In this document: piece after piece, positions 34,981 through 43,682 of the stretch | Position numbering within the stretch: position 1 is the first letter of the stretch | Layout: the number at the start of each line of letters is the position of its first letter | Assembly: GCA_009777995.1 (NCBI GenBank) | Contig: WRKT01000007.1 | Location: 1 to 64,000 of the forward strand | Reading direction: 5' to 3' | Origin: Treponema sp. | GTDB taxonomy: Bacteria > Spirochaetota > Spirochaetia > Treponematales > Breznakiellaceae | Length of the DNA: 64,000 nucleotides | The notes under the pieces: generated by a model | Databases searched by the model: none | Seen by the model: the letters and a program-made list of their open reading frames with translations, nothing else | Told to the model about the DNA's origin: nothing | Program-made: the position numbers and the translations under genes

Positions 34981-36666
34981 TTAACCTTTCTGCGAATTAA
35001 GCCAGTCCACGGCTGCATCGGCTACAATTTTTAGGGTTTCAGGGATGAAGGGGCTTGGGAGTCCTGCGTCGGCAATCAAATCGGAGAAGGTCTTGGTGCC
35101 TGCGAAGCCGACGAGGCGGCAGTATTTTCCCCAGGATTCCTTATGGTTTTTCTGATCCTCGGCCCAGAAGACGAGCGAAATTACGCGGGCGAGGCAGTAG
35201 TCGATGTAGTAAAAGGGGATTCGGAAGATGTGCATTTGCGACTGCCAGCGGCGGCCATCACCATAGAAGGGGATTCCGCTTTGATCGAGGTAGGGGCGAT
35301 ACTTTTTCTCGAGGGCGAGCCAGCACTCGTTTCGCTCTTTTGGGGTCATGTCGGGTTTTTGATAAACGTGATGTTGGAAGTCGTCGACCATGGTGCCGTA
35401 GGGGATGAAGGAGAGGGCGCCTGCGAGGTGGCTTAGGCGGTACTTGCCGGTCTGCTCGCCGAAGAAGCCTTCCATCCAGGGCCAGGTGAAGAACTCCATG
35501 CCCATTGAATGGACCTCGGCGGTTTCGGAGGTATACCTGCGAAGTGCGGCGGGGTAGATGTCTTTGGAGCCGTATGCGGCGAAGGCGTGGCCGGCTTCGT
35601 GGGTAAGGACGTCGATGTCGCCTCTTGTGCCGTTGAAGTTTGCGAAGATGAACGGAGATTTATGGTCGTCGATATAGGCGCAGTAGCCGCCTGCGGACTT
35701 GCCGGGGCGGGCGAGGACGTCGAATAACTCGTTTTCCATCATGAAATCGATGAATTCTGCGGTTTCGGCTGATAATTCGTGGTACATTTTCTTGCCGTGG
35801 GCGAAAATGTCGTCTGCGGTGCCCTTGGGTTTGGCATTTCCGTCTGTATACTCGTAGCGGTCATCAAAAACCTTGATGGAATCCACTCCGATGCGCTTCG
35901 CCTGCTCGGCTTTTAAGGTCTTAACGATGGGCACGATGTACTTGTGAACGCCTTCGCGGAACTTCTCAACCTTTTCGCGGTTATAGCAGATGCGCGTCAT
36001 GCGATAATAGCCGAGTTCAATAAAGTTCTCGTATCCGAGGGTCTTTGCAATGCGAGTTCTGACTTTGACGAGTTTGTCGTAAATCGTATCGAACTGCTCG
36101 GCGCGCTCCATGAACCAAGCGGCCTGTGCACGCACTGCGGCCTCGCGCACGGAGCGGTCGGGGGCCTCGTAGTAGGGGGTCAACTGTGCAAGGGTCAGGG
36201 TCTTGCCGTCAAATTGAATCTGCGCGGAGGCTATCAACTTATCGTATTCGGAGCCGAGTTTATTCTCTTCCTGTAAATCGGCGACGATTTCGGGCTTGAA
36301 GGTTTTCAACTGCATCTCAGCCTTATCGAACATGAGGGTGCCCCACTCGGCTTCCAGTTCCTTTCTATAGGGTGATGCAAGCAGGGCGCTTGTGATTGCC
36401 TGCTGGACTTCCATCAGCTTGGGCCTTGTCTCGTCCATGTAGGTCTTTTCCTTGTCGTAGTACTCGTCCCTTGTATCAATGGTATTTCTGATATTCGCTA
36501 TCGAAAACATGGACTGCACATTCCTATTGAAAGAATCAATCTGTTTATAAGCGGCAAAGGCCTCTTCGGGATTCTTTGCATCCTTGAATGCTGATAAAAG
36601 AGCCTTGGCCTTCGCATTCGTTTCTTCGAACTCGGGCCTTACATACTTCATTTGGGAAAATTTCAT
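34981..36666 (-). CDS. pepF: M3-family oligoendopeptidase (PepF-like)
   Basis: 561 residues, cytosolic zinc peptidase. The HEAGHAFAAY motif (HExxH) is at about residue 355, followed by the third ligand Glu in TSETAEVHSMGMEFF about 25 residues later. Both are the M3 signature. No signal peptide. GGAGG precedes the ATG. It degrades short peptides, which fits a cell with a large oligopeptide importer, although the two loci are far apart. It is first in a leftward unit with thpR and tRNA-Leu. Confidence 0.93.
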   Translation of the reverse strand: MKFSQMKYVRPEFEETNAKAKALLSAFKDAKNPEEAFAAYKQIDSFNRNVQSMFSIANIRNTIDTRDEYYDKEKTYMDETRPKLMEVQQAITSALLASPYRKELEAEWGTLMFDKAEMQLKTFKPEIVADLQEENKLGSEYDKLIASAQIQFDGKTLTLAQLTPYYEAPDRSVREAAVRAQAAWFMERAEQFDTIYDKLVKVRTRIAKTLGYENFIELGYYRMTRICYNREKVEKFREGVHKYIVPIVKTLKAEQAKRIGVDSIKVFDDRYEYTDGNAKPKGTADDIFAHGKKMYHELSAETAEFIDFMMENELFDVLARPGKSAGGYCAYIDDHKSPFIFANFNGTRGDIDVLTHEAGHAFAAYGSKDIYPAALRRYTSETAEVHSMGMEFFTWPWMEGFFGEQTGKYRLSHLAGALSFIPYGTMVDDFQHHVYQKPDMTPKERNECWLALEKKYRPYLDQSGIPFYGDGRRWQSQMHIFRIPFYYIDYCLARVISLVFWAEDQKNHKESWGKYCRLVGFAGTKTFSDLIADAGLPSPFIPETLKIVADAAVDWLNSQKG

Positions 36667-36698
36667 GGCTTACCTCCGGTTTTGGGTAAGTATAATAG

Positions 36699-36968
36699 CT
36701 AAAGTGACTGAAGCATAGTGTCGCGTAAGGCTTTGTTTATGCGGGTTTGATAGCCTTTTCCTTTTGATTTAAACCATGCAAGTACATCAGCATCTATTTT
36801 AATTGATAGAGGCACTTTTACAGGCTCCACTTTCCAGTATTCCGGATGCACCGGTTTCATGCGGGAGATCTGCTCTGCTGTCAGTTTGGGAGAATCCTCA
36901 TCATAGACAATAGGGAATTCCAATATTTCCTTGATCCTTTCAGGACTTAATTTTTTTGAAGTAATCAT
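36699..36968 (-). CDS. brnA: BrnA-like antitoxin (divergent copy)
   Basis: 89 residues from the ATG at 36968 (AGGAG 7 bases upstream, within the toxin gene). The C-terminal half has the BrnA ribbon-helix-helix-like pattern: VPLSIKIDADVLAWFKSKGKGYQTRINKAL in order (about 56-85). The N-terminal half is an acidic toxin-binding part. It overlaps the BrnT gene by 29 bases. It is only distantly similar to the two BrnA copies at 55.2 and 58.6 kb, which lack this C-terminal region. Confidence 0.85.
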   Translation of the reverse strand: MITSKKLSPERIKEILEFPIVYDEDSPKLTAEQISRMKPVHPEYWKVEPVKVPLSIKIDADVLAWFKSKGKGYQTRINKALRDTMLQSL

Positions 36969-37257
36969 TGTATATCTCCTGTTCATCTTTATCCGCTTTA
37001 CGCGCAGAAATTATTCTTATTCTTTCTTCTCGAAAAGTATAAAATATAATAATGTAAAGTATATTGTTTAAGCAGCCAATACCAAAATAACGTTCTTCCG
37101 TTTTCGAATGCTCAAAATCAAAGCCTTCTAAGAAAAAAGGATCACTAAATACTTCCAATATCTCGTTAAAAGAAAAGCCTTGTTTTCGCTTATTCAAGCG
37201 ATCTTTTGCATCGTCCCATTCAAAACGACCGTCATCACTGATTATTGTCTTACCCAT
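36940..37257 (-). CDS. brnT: BrnT-like toxin (divergent copy)
   Basis: 105 residues, RelE-like ribonuclease fold. BrnT signature: FEWDDAKDRLNKRKQGFSF at the N-terminus, then DPFFLEG, ERYFGIG and IRIISARKADKDEQEIYN. The last stretch carries the conserved RxISARKA catalytic region. TATAAT on the minus strand at 37267-37262 lies just upstream, amid an AT-rich near-palindrome that may be the operator. Confidence 0.9.
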   Translation of the reverse strand: MGKTIISDDGRFEWDDAKDRLNKRKQGFSFNEILEVFSDPFFLEGFDFEHSKTEERYFGIGCLNNILYIIIFYTFREERIRIISARKADKDEQEIYNDYFKKIKS

Positions 37258-37321
37258 AACTATTATAGAGTATATATCATTGTGTATATATTGTCCGGTA
37301 GTGTTTTATAGTGTAAAACCG

Positions 37322-37741
37322 TCACTCGCCGATGATCTTCACAAGGACACGCTTGCGGCGTTGCCCGTCGAACTCGCCGTAGAAGATCTGCTCCCAGGTG
37401 CCGAAGTGGAGCTTGCCGCCGGTGATGGCAACCACCACTTCACGGCCCATTATGGTTCTTTTCAGGTGGGCGTCTGCATTATCTTCGCCGGTATTATTAT
37501 GGCGGTAGGCGGAAATCGGCTCGTGGGGGGCCAGTTTTTCAAGCCAAACCTCAAAGTCGTGGTGAAGGCCGGATTCGTGGTCGTTTATGAAGACGCTGGA
37601 GGTGATATGCATGGAGTTAACAAGGCAGAGGCCCTCTTTTATGCCCGATTCACGGATCAGAGCATCAACTTCACCCGTAATATTGATAATTTCCAGAGTT
37701 TTTTTCGTATTAAACTGCAATTCTCTTGTAAATGATTTCAT
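37322..37741 (-). CDS. yjbQ: YjbQ family protein (UPF0047)
   Basis: 139 residues, full length for the family. Hallmarks: [18 protein letters not shown] (about 38-55) and the metal-binding [13 protein letters not shown] (about 60), then a HLKRTIMG and final [20 protein letters not shown] run. Proteins of this family are trimeric, and some show weak thiamine-phosphate synthase activity. It is a single gene, divergent from rpmB. Confidence 0.92.
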   Translation of the reverse strand: MKSFTRELQFNTKKTLEIINITGEVDALIRESGIKEGLCLVNSMHITSSVFINDHESGLHHDFEVWLEKLAPHEPISAYRHNNTGEDNADAHLKRTIMGREVVVAITGGKLHFGTWEQIFYGEFDGQRRKRVLVKIIGE

Positions 37742-37807
37742 GGGTTTAGTATGCCTTAGAGGGGGGCTTCCTGCAATGCCTTGCGCAGAAAATTGTCCCT
37801 ATACCTC

Positions 37808-37836
37808 TTTACATTTTTTTCATTTTTCGATAGTAT
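37808..37836 (+). promoter_or_regulatory. Promoter of rpmB
   Basis: TTTACA at 37808-37813, 17-base spacer, TAGTAT at 37831-37836. Ribosome site GAAGGAAGG follows, with the ATG at 37864. Confidence 0.6.
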
Positions 37837-37863
37837 TTAAGTGTAATTGAAGGAAGGATCGAT

Positions 37864-38055
37864 ATGTCAAGGACTTGTACAATTTGCGGAAAAGGCACAA
37901 TCTCAGGTAACAATGTAAGCCATGCCAAAAACCGCACTCGCAGAAAATGGAAACCGAATCTGATGAAGGTAAAGACCAAGATCGAAGGAACCACTCTTAC
38001 AGTAAAGATCTGCGCTCGCTGCCTAAAAAGCGATTATATTATAAAGAAAGTTTAA
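37864..38055 (+). CDS. rpmB: 50S ribosomal protein bL28
   Basis: 63 residues, a normal bL28. CTICGKG at the N-terminus and CARCLKS near the C-terminus form the zinc-binding cysteine set, so this is the zinc-containing (C+) form. [16 protein letters not shown] is the family signature. It has its own promoter and is monocistronic. Confidence 0.97.
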   Translation: MSRTCTICGKGTISGNNVSHAKNRTRRKWKPNLMKVKTKIEGTTLTVKICARCLKSDYIIKKV

Positions 38056-38098
38056 GCTAAAATACTTAAGAACCTATTTTTTTCTTATCGCAAATCCG

Positions 38099-38169
38099 GT
38101 TCTGCCCAAAATTGCTTCTGCATAGAAGCTTTGCATTCTGCCTAATTTCATGCAAAATTTGGGCAGAAC
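38099..38169 (+). repeat. Three-way-junction inverted repeat downstream of rpmB
   Basis: Closing stem GTTCTGCCCAAA (38099-38110) with TTTGGGCAGAAC (38158-38169), 12 perfect pairs. Inside are two hairpins: GCTTCT-GCAT-AGAAGC (38114-38129) and TTTGCAT / ATGCAAA with a 13-base loop (38130-38156). A third copy of GGGCAGAAC occurs at 38181-38189. Either a structured RNA or a DNA-level element; its role is unknown. Confidence 0.6.
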
Positions 38170-38178
38170 GGAGAGAAA

Positions 38179-38274
38179 ATGGGCAGAACATATAAAACTG
38201 CTAAAACCTACAGGGATTTTAATGAGCAGGCCAGCCTTATGTCAGGCAAACGGACGAGTTATATTAAGACATAG
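38179..38274 (+). CDS. Possible 31-residue basic micro-protein
   Basis: ATG at 38179 with GGAGAG upstream, stop at 38272-38274. The product is basic (several Lys/Arg, two TYK/TYR-like units) and has no known family. It starts inside a GGGCAGAAC repeat just after the three-way-junction element. It may be a chance frame. Confidence 0.3.
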   Translation: MGRTYKTAKTYRDFNEQASLMSGKRTSYIKT

Positions 38275-38286
38275 GGGTTTTCTAAA

Positions 38287-38871
38287 TTAAGTTATCTCCA
38301 AAGCCAGGCCCACCTTGGCGTTGAACTCTTTCTCTTCTATTTCACCCTTTAATAAATCTTTGATCAACAGACGAATAACCTGGGGGAAGGCATTCCAGTA
38401 CTTGTCGGGCCAAGGGCCCATCTCTTTGCGCAGGGCAAGGTCTTCCTCTTCTTCCATTCGACCAAGTGAAAAGGCTACGAACTGGCCTATCATGGAGCCG
38501 AGGAGATCCAGGGGGATCTTTACTTCGCCGGGCCCCCTGCCGGCTGCCTTCATACCGGGGGAACTTGGTATCCAAGCCTTGGTTAGCTCATCGATTTGAG
38601 CATCGCTTAGCTCAGGGGCCTGCTGCTTAATAATGCGTATGGCGTATTCCTTAATCGATTCGGTCAGGCTTTCCATGTTTCCCCCAATATTGATTTGAGA
38701 GCTTATATCCTTGGCCATTTTCTTTGGATCGGGGATTGATGATCCGCCTCCGCCGTAATAGGTGATGTCCCTGCGGCGGCGTACTACTGCGGCTGCTATT
38801 GCTTCAATGTCCTGCTCATTGCATCGGTTAAGGATGTAATCTAGAGCTTTTATTAGTTCCTGATTGGCCAT
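38287..38871 (-). CDS. Unrecognised 194-residue protein
   Basis: Family not recognised. The N-terminal half begins with an acidic helix (EDLxNRCNEQDIEAIAAAV-like) followed by RRRRD and a Gly-rich YYGGGGSS stretch. The C-terminal half has a PGEVKIPLDLLGSMIGQF segment and an acidic, aromatic tail (WPDKYWNAFPQVIRLL). No signal peptide or membrane helix. It lies just downstream of the ABC-F-like gene on the same strand, with 15 bases between. Confidence 0.7.
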   Translation of the reverse strand: MANQELIKALDYILNRCNEQDIEAIAAAVVRRRRDITYYGGGGSSIPDPKKMAKDISSQINIGGNMESLTESIKEYAIRIIKQQAPELSDAQIDELTKAWIPSSPGMKAAGRGPGEVKIPLDLLGSMIGQFVAFSLGRMEEEEDLALRKEMGPWPDKYWNAFPQVIRLLIKDLLKGEIEEKEFNAKVGLALEIT

Positions 38872-38886
38872 GGTCTAAGCATAATA

Positions 38887-40398
38887 TTATTGGGCTTTGC
38901 TATCAACTACCAACCGCCCCGCACTTCCCTTCCGCCGGAGCTCCCAGACGACTTCCCCGACCTTCTCTGCAAAAGCGGTGTCGTGGGTAATAATAACAAC
39001 CGCGCCTGCAAACTCGCGAATGGCATCGGCAAACGACATTGCAGAAACTGCATCCATGTGGTTGGTGGGCTCATCGAGCAGAATCAATGAAACCCCCTGA
39101 AGCATGGCAAGGGCAAAGCAGAGTTTACGCGCCTCCCCGGGGCTTATGTCATGGACGTTAAAGAACGCCGAGGGCTCGCTGCCAAGGCGGTAAATCACTG
39201 AGAGTACTGCGCCCTTGTCCTTTTCGTTTAAGCTCTGCAGCTCTCTGTGGGCGGCATGCACATCTTGCAGGGAGAGCTCCTGGGGCAGGTACCAGTGCTT
39301 AAGCCCGTCTTTGTTCATACTTCCAAGGATATAGTTTAACAGCGAAGTTTTCCCGCTGCCGTTAGGGCCGCTTATTATTATGCGGGAATCGTTTTTTATT
39401 GATAGGTCAGGGTGATTTATCGAATAAAAACCAAAATCAATATCTCCCTGCTCGAGAAAGTAAAGGATAGGCCTCTTACTTTTACTTCCTCTAAGGCCTG
39501 CTCCACTCTTCCTTAAACCGAGGGCATCGTTATTTTCAAGAGAGGCTTTCTTGCGATCAAGAGCGGTCTCAAAGGCTGTGACTTTTTGGCCGCCCCTCTT
39601 GTCCTTCCCTGTAAGCCTTGCAAGGTTAATCTTCCCTCTTGCATCGGAGTCATGGCGGGAGACATGCTTTTTGGACATTAGTTTTCGCTTCTTATCGGCG
39701 GCATCGCGGACGGCTTCGCTTTTTGCCTGAGATATTCGTTTAACTTCTTCGGATAACCCGGCTTTGAGCTTTCGTTTTCCCTCCTGCTCCTGCTCAAAAG
39801 AGGCAAGGGCCTTGAGCGGAGGCATGGCGATTTGGAAAACAAGGGATGGAGCATCAGACTTTGCGATTAATAACAGAGTTTCACGGGCAAGGGCATCAAG
39901 AAAGGCCATATTATGAGAGACAACAATGCCAATGCCTTCAAAAAGTTTTAGAGCTGCAAGGAGATAGTCCATTGTCCTTTGGTCGATATGATTCGCAGGC
40001 TCATCCAGGAGGAGAACTGCGGGTTTTCGCACGAGGGTATCGGCTATCAGGCAGCGTTTCTTCTCGCCACCGGAAAGGGTATCCCAGCGGTCTATCCAGT
40101 CGGTTTCAATGCCGAGCTTTTCAAGAAGGGTATAGAAGTCCCTGCTGTTAAGGATTTCAGGGTCGGAAAAGCAGCCGGGGGCTTCATCGGAGGTCTGGGG
40201 GCAGACTACTATGCTCCCTTCCGAGTAAATGGCCCCGGAGTCGGGGCTGAGGACACCGCTAATGAGGTGTATCAGAGTTGATTTTCCGGAGCCGTTTGCA
40301 CCGGAAAGGGCTGTCCAGCCGCGAGAGAGGTTTAAAGACAGGTCTTTGAATATGGGCTTTGAATCGTAGGCAAAGGACAGGTTATTGAGTATCAGCAT
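38887..40398 (-). CDS. Duplicated ABC-ATPase protein (ABC-F-like, no membrane part)
   Basis: 503 residues with two ATPase cassettes and no membrane segment. Cassette 1: Walker A GANGSGKST (~34-42), signature LSGGEKKR (~108), Walker B VLLLDEPANHID (~132). Cassette 2: Walker A GPNGSGKTS (~345), a degenerate signature ISPGEARKL (~417), Walker B LILLDEPTNHMD. A charged linker (about 200-300) with many Lys/Arg lies between. DEPxNHxD in both cassettes is the ABC-F hallmark, so a ribosome-linked role is likely. The linker is unlike the standard EttA/Uup arm. Confidence 0.85.
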   Translation of the reverse strand: MLILNNLSFAYDSKPIFKDLSLNLSRGWTALSGANGSGKSTLIHLISGVLSPDSGAIYSEGSIVVCPQTSDEAPGCFSDPEILNSRDFYTLLEKLGIETDWIDRWDTLSGGEKKRCLIADTLVRKPAVLLLDEPANHIDQRTMDYLLAALKLFEGIGIVVSHNMAFLDALARETLLLIAKSDAPSLVFQIAMPPLKALASFEQEQEGKRKLKAGLSEEVKRISQAKSEAVRDAADKKRKLMSKKHVSRHDSDARGKINLARLTGKDKRGGQKVTAFETALDRKKASLENNDALGLRKSGAGLRGSKSKRPILYFLEQGDIDFGFYSINHPDLSIKNDSRIIISGPNGSGKTSLLNYILGSMNKDGLKHWYLPQELSLQDVHAAHRELQSLNEKDKGAVLSVIYRLGSEPSAFFNVHDISPGEARKLCFALAMLQGVSLILLDEPTNHMDAVSAMSFADAIREFAGAVVIITHDTAFAEKVGEVVWELRRKGSAGRLVVDSKAQ

Positions 40399-40473
40399 GA
40401 TCTATCATCCTCAATAAATAGAATAAACGATTGTTCGTTAAAATGTTTAGTGGTATAATCACCTGAGGTTCAC

Positions 40474-40608
40474 ATGAAAAAGCAAATTACCGCCATTATC
40501 ATCATCCTGCTCCTATCAATGACCGCCCTGTCCGGCTGCCAAACCTTTGCAAGGGCCTTTGCCGACCAAGCCGGGAGAAATATCGCTGATTCCCTATTCG
40601 GCAAATAA
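40474..40608 (+). CDS. Small lipoprotein, 44 residues
   Basis: ATG at 40474 with GAGG 5 bases upstream, stop TAA at 40606-40608. Signal peptide with KK start and long hydrophobic core, lipobox LSGC with Cys22. The mature part is only ~23 residues (QTFARAFADQAG...). It resembles tiny entericidin-like lipoproteins in design only. It lies in the short gap between the ABC-F-like gene and the hybrid kinase. Confidence 0.65.
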   Translation: MKKQITAIIIILLLSMTALSGCQTFARAFADQAGRNIADSLFGK

Positions 40609-40650
40609 AAGTCATATTTTTCCGGTTGAAAGAGTCATAAATTTCCGGTC

Positions 40651-40679
40651 TTAACTGCATGAGAAATTCGTGCTACAAT
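40651..40679 (+). promoter_or_regulatory. Extended -10 promoter of the hybrid kinase gene
   Basis: TTAACT at 40651-40656, 17-base spacer, TACAAT at 40674-40679 preceded by TG (extended -10). The ATG at 40678 overlaps the -10 box, so translation must begin at the later ATG at 40702, which has AAAGAAGG upstream. Confidence 0.6.
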
Positions 40680-40701
40680 GGTATTAAAGAAGGTATTGCC
40701 T

Positions 40702-43125
40702 ATGCCAAAAAAAGAACATTTGGGTACATTGCTTAATACGATGAACGAAGTGGCTAATCTACTGCTTACTATGGAAAGCGGGGAGAATATGGTTGCTTCC
40801 GTTTTAAAGGGCATGGCTCTGATTGGGCAATCTGTCGAGGTGGATCGGGTACAGATTTGGCAGGATGAAATGATAGACGGCTCTCCTCACTTTATTCATA
40901 AATACCAGTGGATTAGCGAACAGGAGAGAAAAAACGAAGTTGTTCAGATTGGCACACAGCTCTCCTATAGCCGCATTCTAAGGTGGACCAAAAAATTCCT
41001 TACAGGGGAATATATTAATAGTCCTGTTTCTGAGCTGCCTGAAGACGAGCAGGATTTCCTGGTTCCGTATCAGGTAAAATCAATTGCGATTATTCCTCTG
41101 TTTCTGCACTCCCGGCTTTGGGGTCTTTTCAGTATCCAAGATTGTCGTGAAAAAAAGGCTTTCTCCGAGGAAGAGATAAGTATTCTGCGCACAGGTGGTC
41201 TTCTTATAGCAAATGTCTTCCTCCGTAATAATATGATGCAGAATATACGCATCGGCTCCACCCACCTTGAGGCTGCACTTAAAGAGGCAAGGGAGGCAAA
41301 TAAGGCTAAGAGCAAATTCCTTGCAACAATGAGTCATGAAATACGCTCGCCGATGAATGTTGTTCTTGGTGTGGCAGAGAGCCAGCTTCTTGAAGGGACT
41401 CATACCGATGTGGCAAGAGCTGCCTTTGAAAAAATATTTGATTCAGGTAATTTACTGCTTAGGATAATAAATGATATTCTGGATTTATCTAAAATCGAAG
41501 CAGGAAAGTTTGAACTTAATCCGACTAATTATGAAATGTTAAGTTTAATTAATGATGTTGCAGTAATGAATGTAATGCAATACGGACATAAGCAAATTGA
41601 TTTTAAGCTTAAAGTTGATGAAAATGTTCCCCTGAATTTATTTGGTGATGAGCTTCGCATAAAACAGATTCTAAATAATTTAATTTCAAATGCATTTAAG
41701 TATACGAATGTCGGCGAAATTGTCCTATCATTTTCTTCTAAAGATATTAATGAAAAGAATACAGTTCTGCTAGTCAGTGTGAAAGATACAGGACAGGGTA
41801 TGACTCAGGAGCAGTTAAGCGTTCTGTTTGAAGAGTATACAAGGTTTAATCTTGATGCAAACCGTACCACAATGGGTACGGGGCTTGGTATGACCATTAC
41901 CAACAACTTGCTTAAAATGATGGACGGCAAGGTTTCCGTGGAAAGCACCCCGGGTGTCGGCTCCACTTTTACCCTGTCAATTCCCCAGGTTAATACAACT
42001 CCGGGAGAAGTGATTGGGAAAGAGGTGGCAGAAAATCTTCAGAACTTTAACTTCTCGGGCGCACAGCGCGAGAAAAACACCAAGGTTGTCCGTGAGCCAA
42101 TGCCCTACGGAAAGGTATTTGTTGTTGATGACATGAAGTCAAATCTGGATGTAGCAAAACTGCTGCTTAATCCATATAAGCTCAACATCGATACTGCTGA
42201 CAGCGGCTTTGAAGCCCTTGATATAATCAAGAGTGGAAAGGTTTATGATATTATTTTCATGGATCATATGATGCCCGGCATGGACGGGATTGAGACAGTC
42301 AAGAAAATCCGTGAGTCAGGATATGAGCATCCGATTTTCGCATTAACTGCCGATGCGATTGCAGGACAGAGGGACATGTTTTTAGCTAACGGTTTTACCG
42401 GTTTTATTTCAAAGCCTATAGATCTGCGGCAGCTAAACGATGCGCTTAACAAGTTTGTACGCGACAAGGAGCGAAGACGCACAGGCGCGGATGCAATTGA
42501 TGCCCCGGACAGCGAAGAGGCGGCATCCGGAGAAACGGGAAATGCAATTCATATTCCCGGTGTTAATACAAAAATAGGTCTTGCATTATACGGAGGTGAC
42601 ATAGACATTTATATTGCCGTTCTGCGTGCTTATGTTCCGAATGCAATTAATGTTATCGATAAAATGCGATTTGTCTCGAAGGAGACGCTCTCCGATTATG
42701 CAATTAATGTTCATGGCTTAAAGGGAATAAGTGCAGGCATTGGCGCAGATAAGATTAAGGTTGCGGCACAGGCACTTGAGAATAAGTCACGTTCAAATGA
42801 TCTGGAAGGAGTATTGGAGGGTAATGAAAGTATTTTAAGAGATGCGGAAAACACTGTATCCAATATTCAAGAATGGCTTGAAGAGCTTGACAACCTTAAT
42901 CCGAAGCCCCTGCTTCCTTCTCCTGACAGGAAGCTCCTTGCCGACTTGCAGAAGAGCTGCGAGTCCTACGATATGAATAAAATTGACGATATTATGGATG
43001 AGCTGGAAAGTGCAAACTACCAAAATGATGCTTCGTTGATAACATGGATGAGAGAGAGAATCAATGAAATGGACCTTGAAGGAATTGCTTCAAAGCTGAA
43101 GGAATATGAGGAGGGTGCTAAATGA
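40702..43125 (+). CDS. Hybrid sensor histidine kinase (GAF, HisKA, HATPase, REC, HPt)
   Basis: About 807 residues, cytoplasmic (no membrane helix). Order: an N-terminal GAF-like sensor (about 15-185), HisKA with phospho-acceptor His212 in MSHEIRSPMN, an HATPase domain (N box LISNAFKYTN; G1 DTGQGM; G2 GTGLGM), a receiver with Asp521 in FMDHMMPGMDG and Lys in ISKP, and a C-terminal HPt with His671 in VHGLKG. It can run a full His-Asp-His relay by itself. The start was set by its promoter. It overlaps the next gene, a lone response regulator, by 4 bases, which is its likely phosphate acceptor. The signal is unknown. Confidence 0.92.
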   Translation: MPKKEHLGTLLNTMNEVANLLLTMESGENMVASVLKGMALIGQSVEVDRVQIWQDEMIDGSPHFIHKYQWISEQERKNEVVQIGTQLSYSRILRWTKKFLTGEYINSPVSELPEDEQDFLVPYQVKSIAIIPLFLHSRLWGLFSIQDCREKKAFSEEEISILRTGGLLIANVFLRNNMMQNIRIGSTHLEAALKEAREANKAKSKFLATMSHEIRSPMNVVLGVAESQLLEGTHTDVARAAFEKIFDSGNLLLRIINDILDLSKIEAGKFELNPTNYEMLSLINDVAVMNVMQYGHKQIDFKLKVDENVPLNLFGDELRIKQILNNLISNAFKYTNVGEIVLSFSSKDINEKNTVLLVSVKDTGQGMTQEQLSVLFEEYTRFNLDANRTTMGTGLGMTITNNLLKMMDGKVSVESTPGVGSTFTLSIPQVNTTPGEVIGKEVAENLQNFNFSGAQREKNTKVVREPMPYGKVFVVDDMKSNLDVAKLLLNPYKLNIDTADSGFEALDIIKSGKVYDIIFMDHMMPGMDGIETVKKIRESGYEHPIFALTADAIAGQRDMFLANGFTGFISKPIDLRQLNDALNKFVRDKERRRTGADAIDAPDSEEAASGETGNAIHIPGVNTKIGLALYGGDIDIYIAVLRAYVPNAINVIDKMRFVSKETLSDYAINVHGLKGISAGIGADKIKVAAQALENKSRSNDLEGVLEGNESILRDAENTVSNIQEWLEELDNLNPKPLLPSPDRKLLADLQKSCESYDMNKIDDIMDELESANYQNDASLITWMRERINEMDLEGIASKLKEYEEGAK

Positions 43126-43676
43126 GTGAAAGACAGAAGAAACTATTCATTGTAGATGATAATAATGCCAGTTTAACTGCATGCAAAAAAATATTAAAAC
43201 CTCATTATGAAGTTTATCCGATTCCATCTGCAGAAAAAATGTTTGACATGCTTCGCAATGTTATTCCCGATTTAGTTCTTCTTGACGTTGACATGCCCGA
43301 AATGAACGGTTATGAAGCTGCAGGACGAATGAAAAAACATGATTCATATAAAGATATACCTATTATTTTTCTTAGCGGAAGGATAGATCCTACGAGTGAA
43401 ATGGTCGGACTAAACCTCGGAGCTCTTGACTATATCCATAAGCCCTTTGTAAGCGATCTTCTTCTTAGGCGGCTTAAAACCAACCTTTCCATGATTGACT
43501 CGCAGAACGAGCGCGGCTCAAAACCTGAAAATATACAGGGCTCTGTAAATAAAATACTGGAGATTTTAAGTTCCAAGGCAAGCTCTGACGATATAACAGA
43601 GTTAAAGGCAGCTCTTAATAGTGCAGAAAAAGAAACGAGGCAGCTTCTTGATCAACTTAATAAAGGGCAAGATTAG
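43122..43676 (+). CDS. Response regulator with receiver domain and short coiled tail
   Basis: 184 residues. Receiver: DD acid pair in FIVDDNN, phosphorylated Asp55 in LLDVDMPEMNG, Ser/Thr in FLSGR and Lys in IHKPF. The last ~50 residues are helical and carry no DNA-binding or enzyme domain. It is coupled (ATGA) to the hybrid kinase and should take phosphate from its HPt domain. The output is probably protein-protein; a following metallophosphoesterase gene 6 bases on may belong to the same unit. Confidence 0.9.
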   Translation: MSERQKKLFIVDDNNASLTACKKILKPHYEVYPIPSAEKMFDMLRNVIPDLVLLDVDMPEMNGYEAAGRMKKHDSYKDIPIIFLSGRIDPTSEMVGLNLGALDYIHKPFVSDLLLRRLKTNLSMIDSQNERGSKPENIQGSVNKILEILSSKASSDDITELKAALNSAEKETRQLLDQLNKGQD

Positions 43677-43682
43677 CGCTGC

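Noticed and set aside
35055-36276. Several long plus-strand frames opposite the M3 peptidase gene
   Set aside because: Arg/Gly-rich shadow frames of a GC-rich gene; no ribosome sites or family features.
38099-38169. Hammerhead ribozyme
   Set aside because: A three-way junction is present, but the CTGANGA and GAAA core bases are missing.
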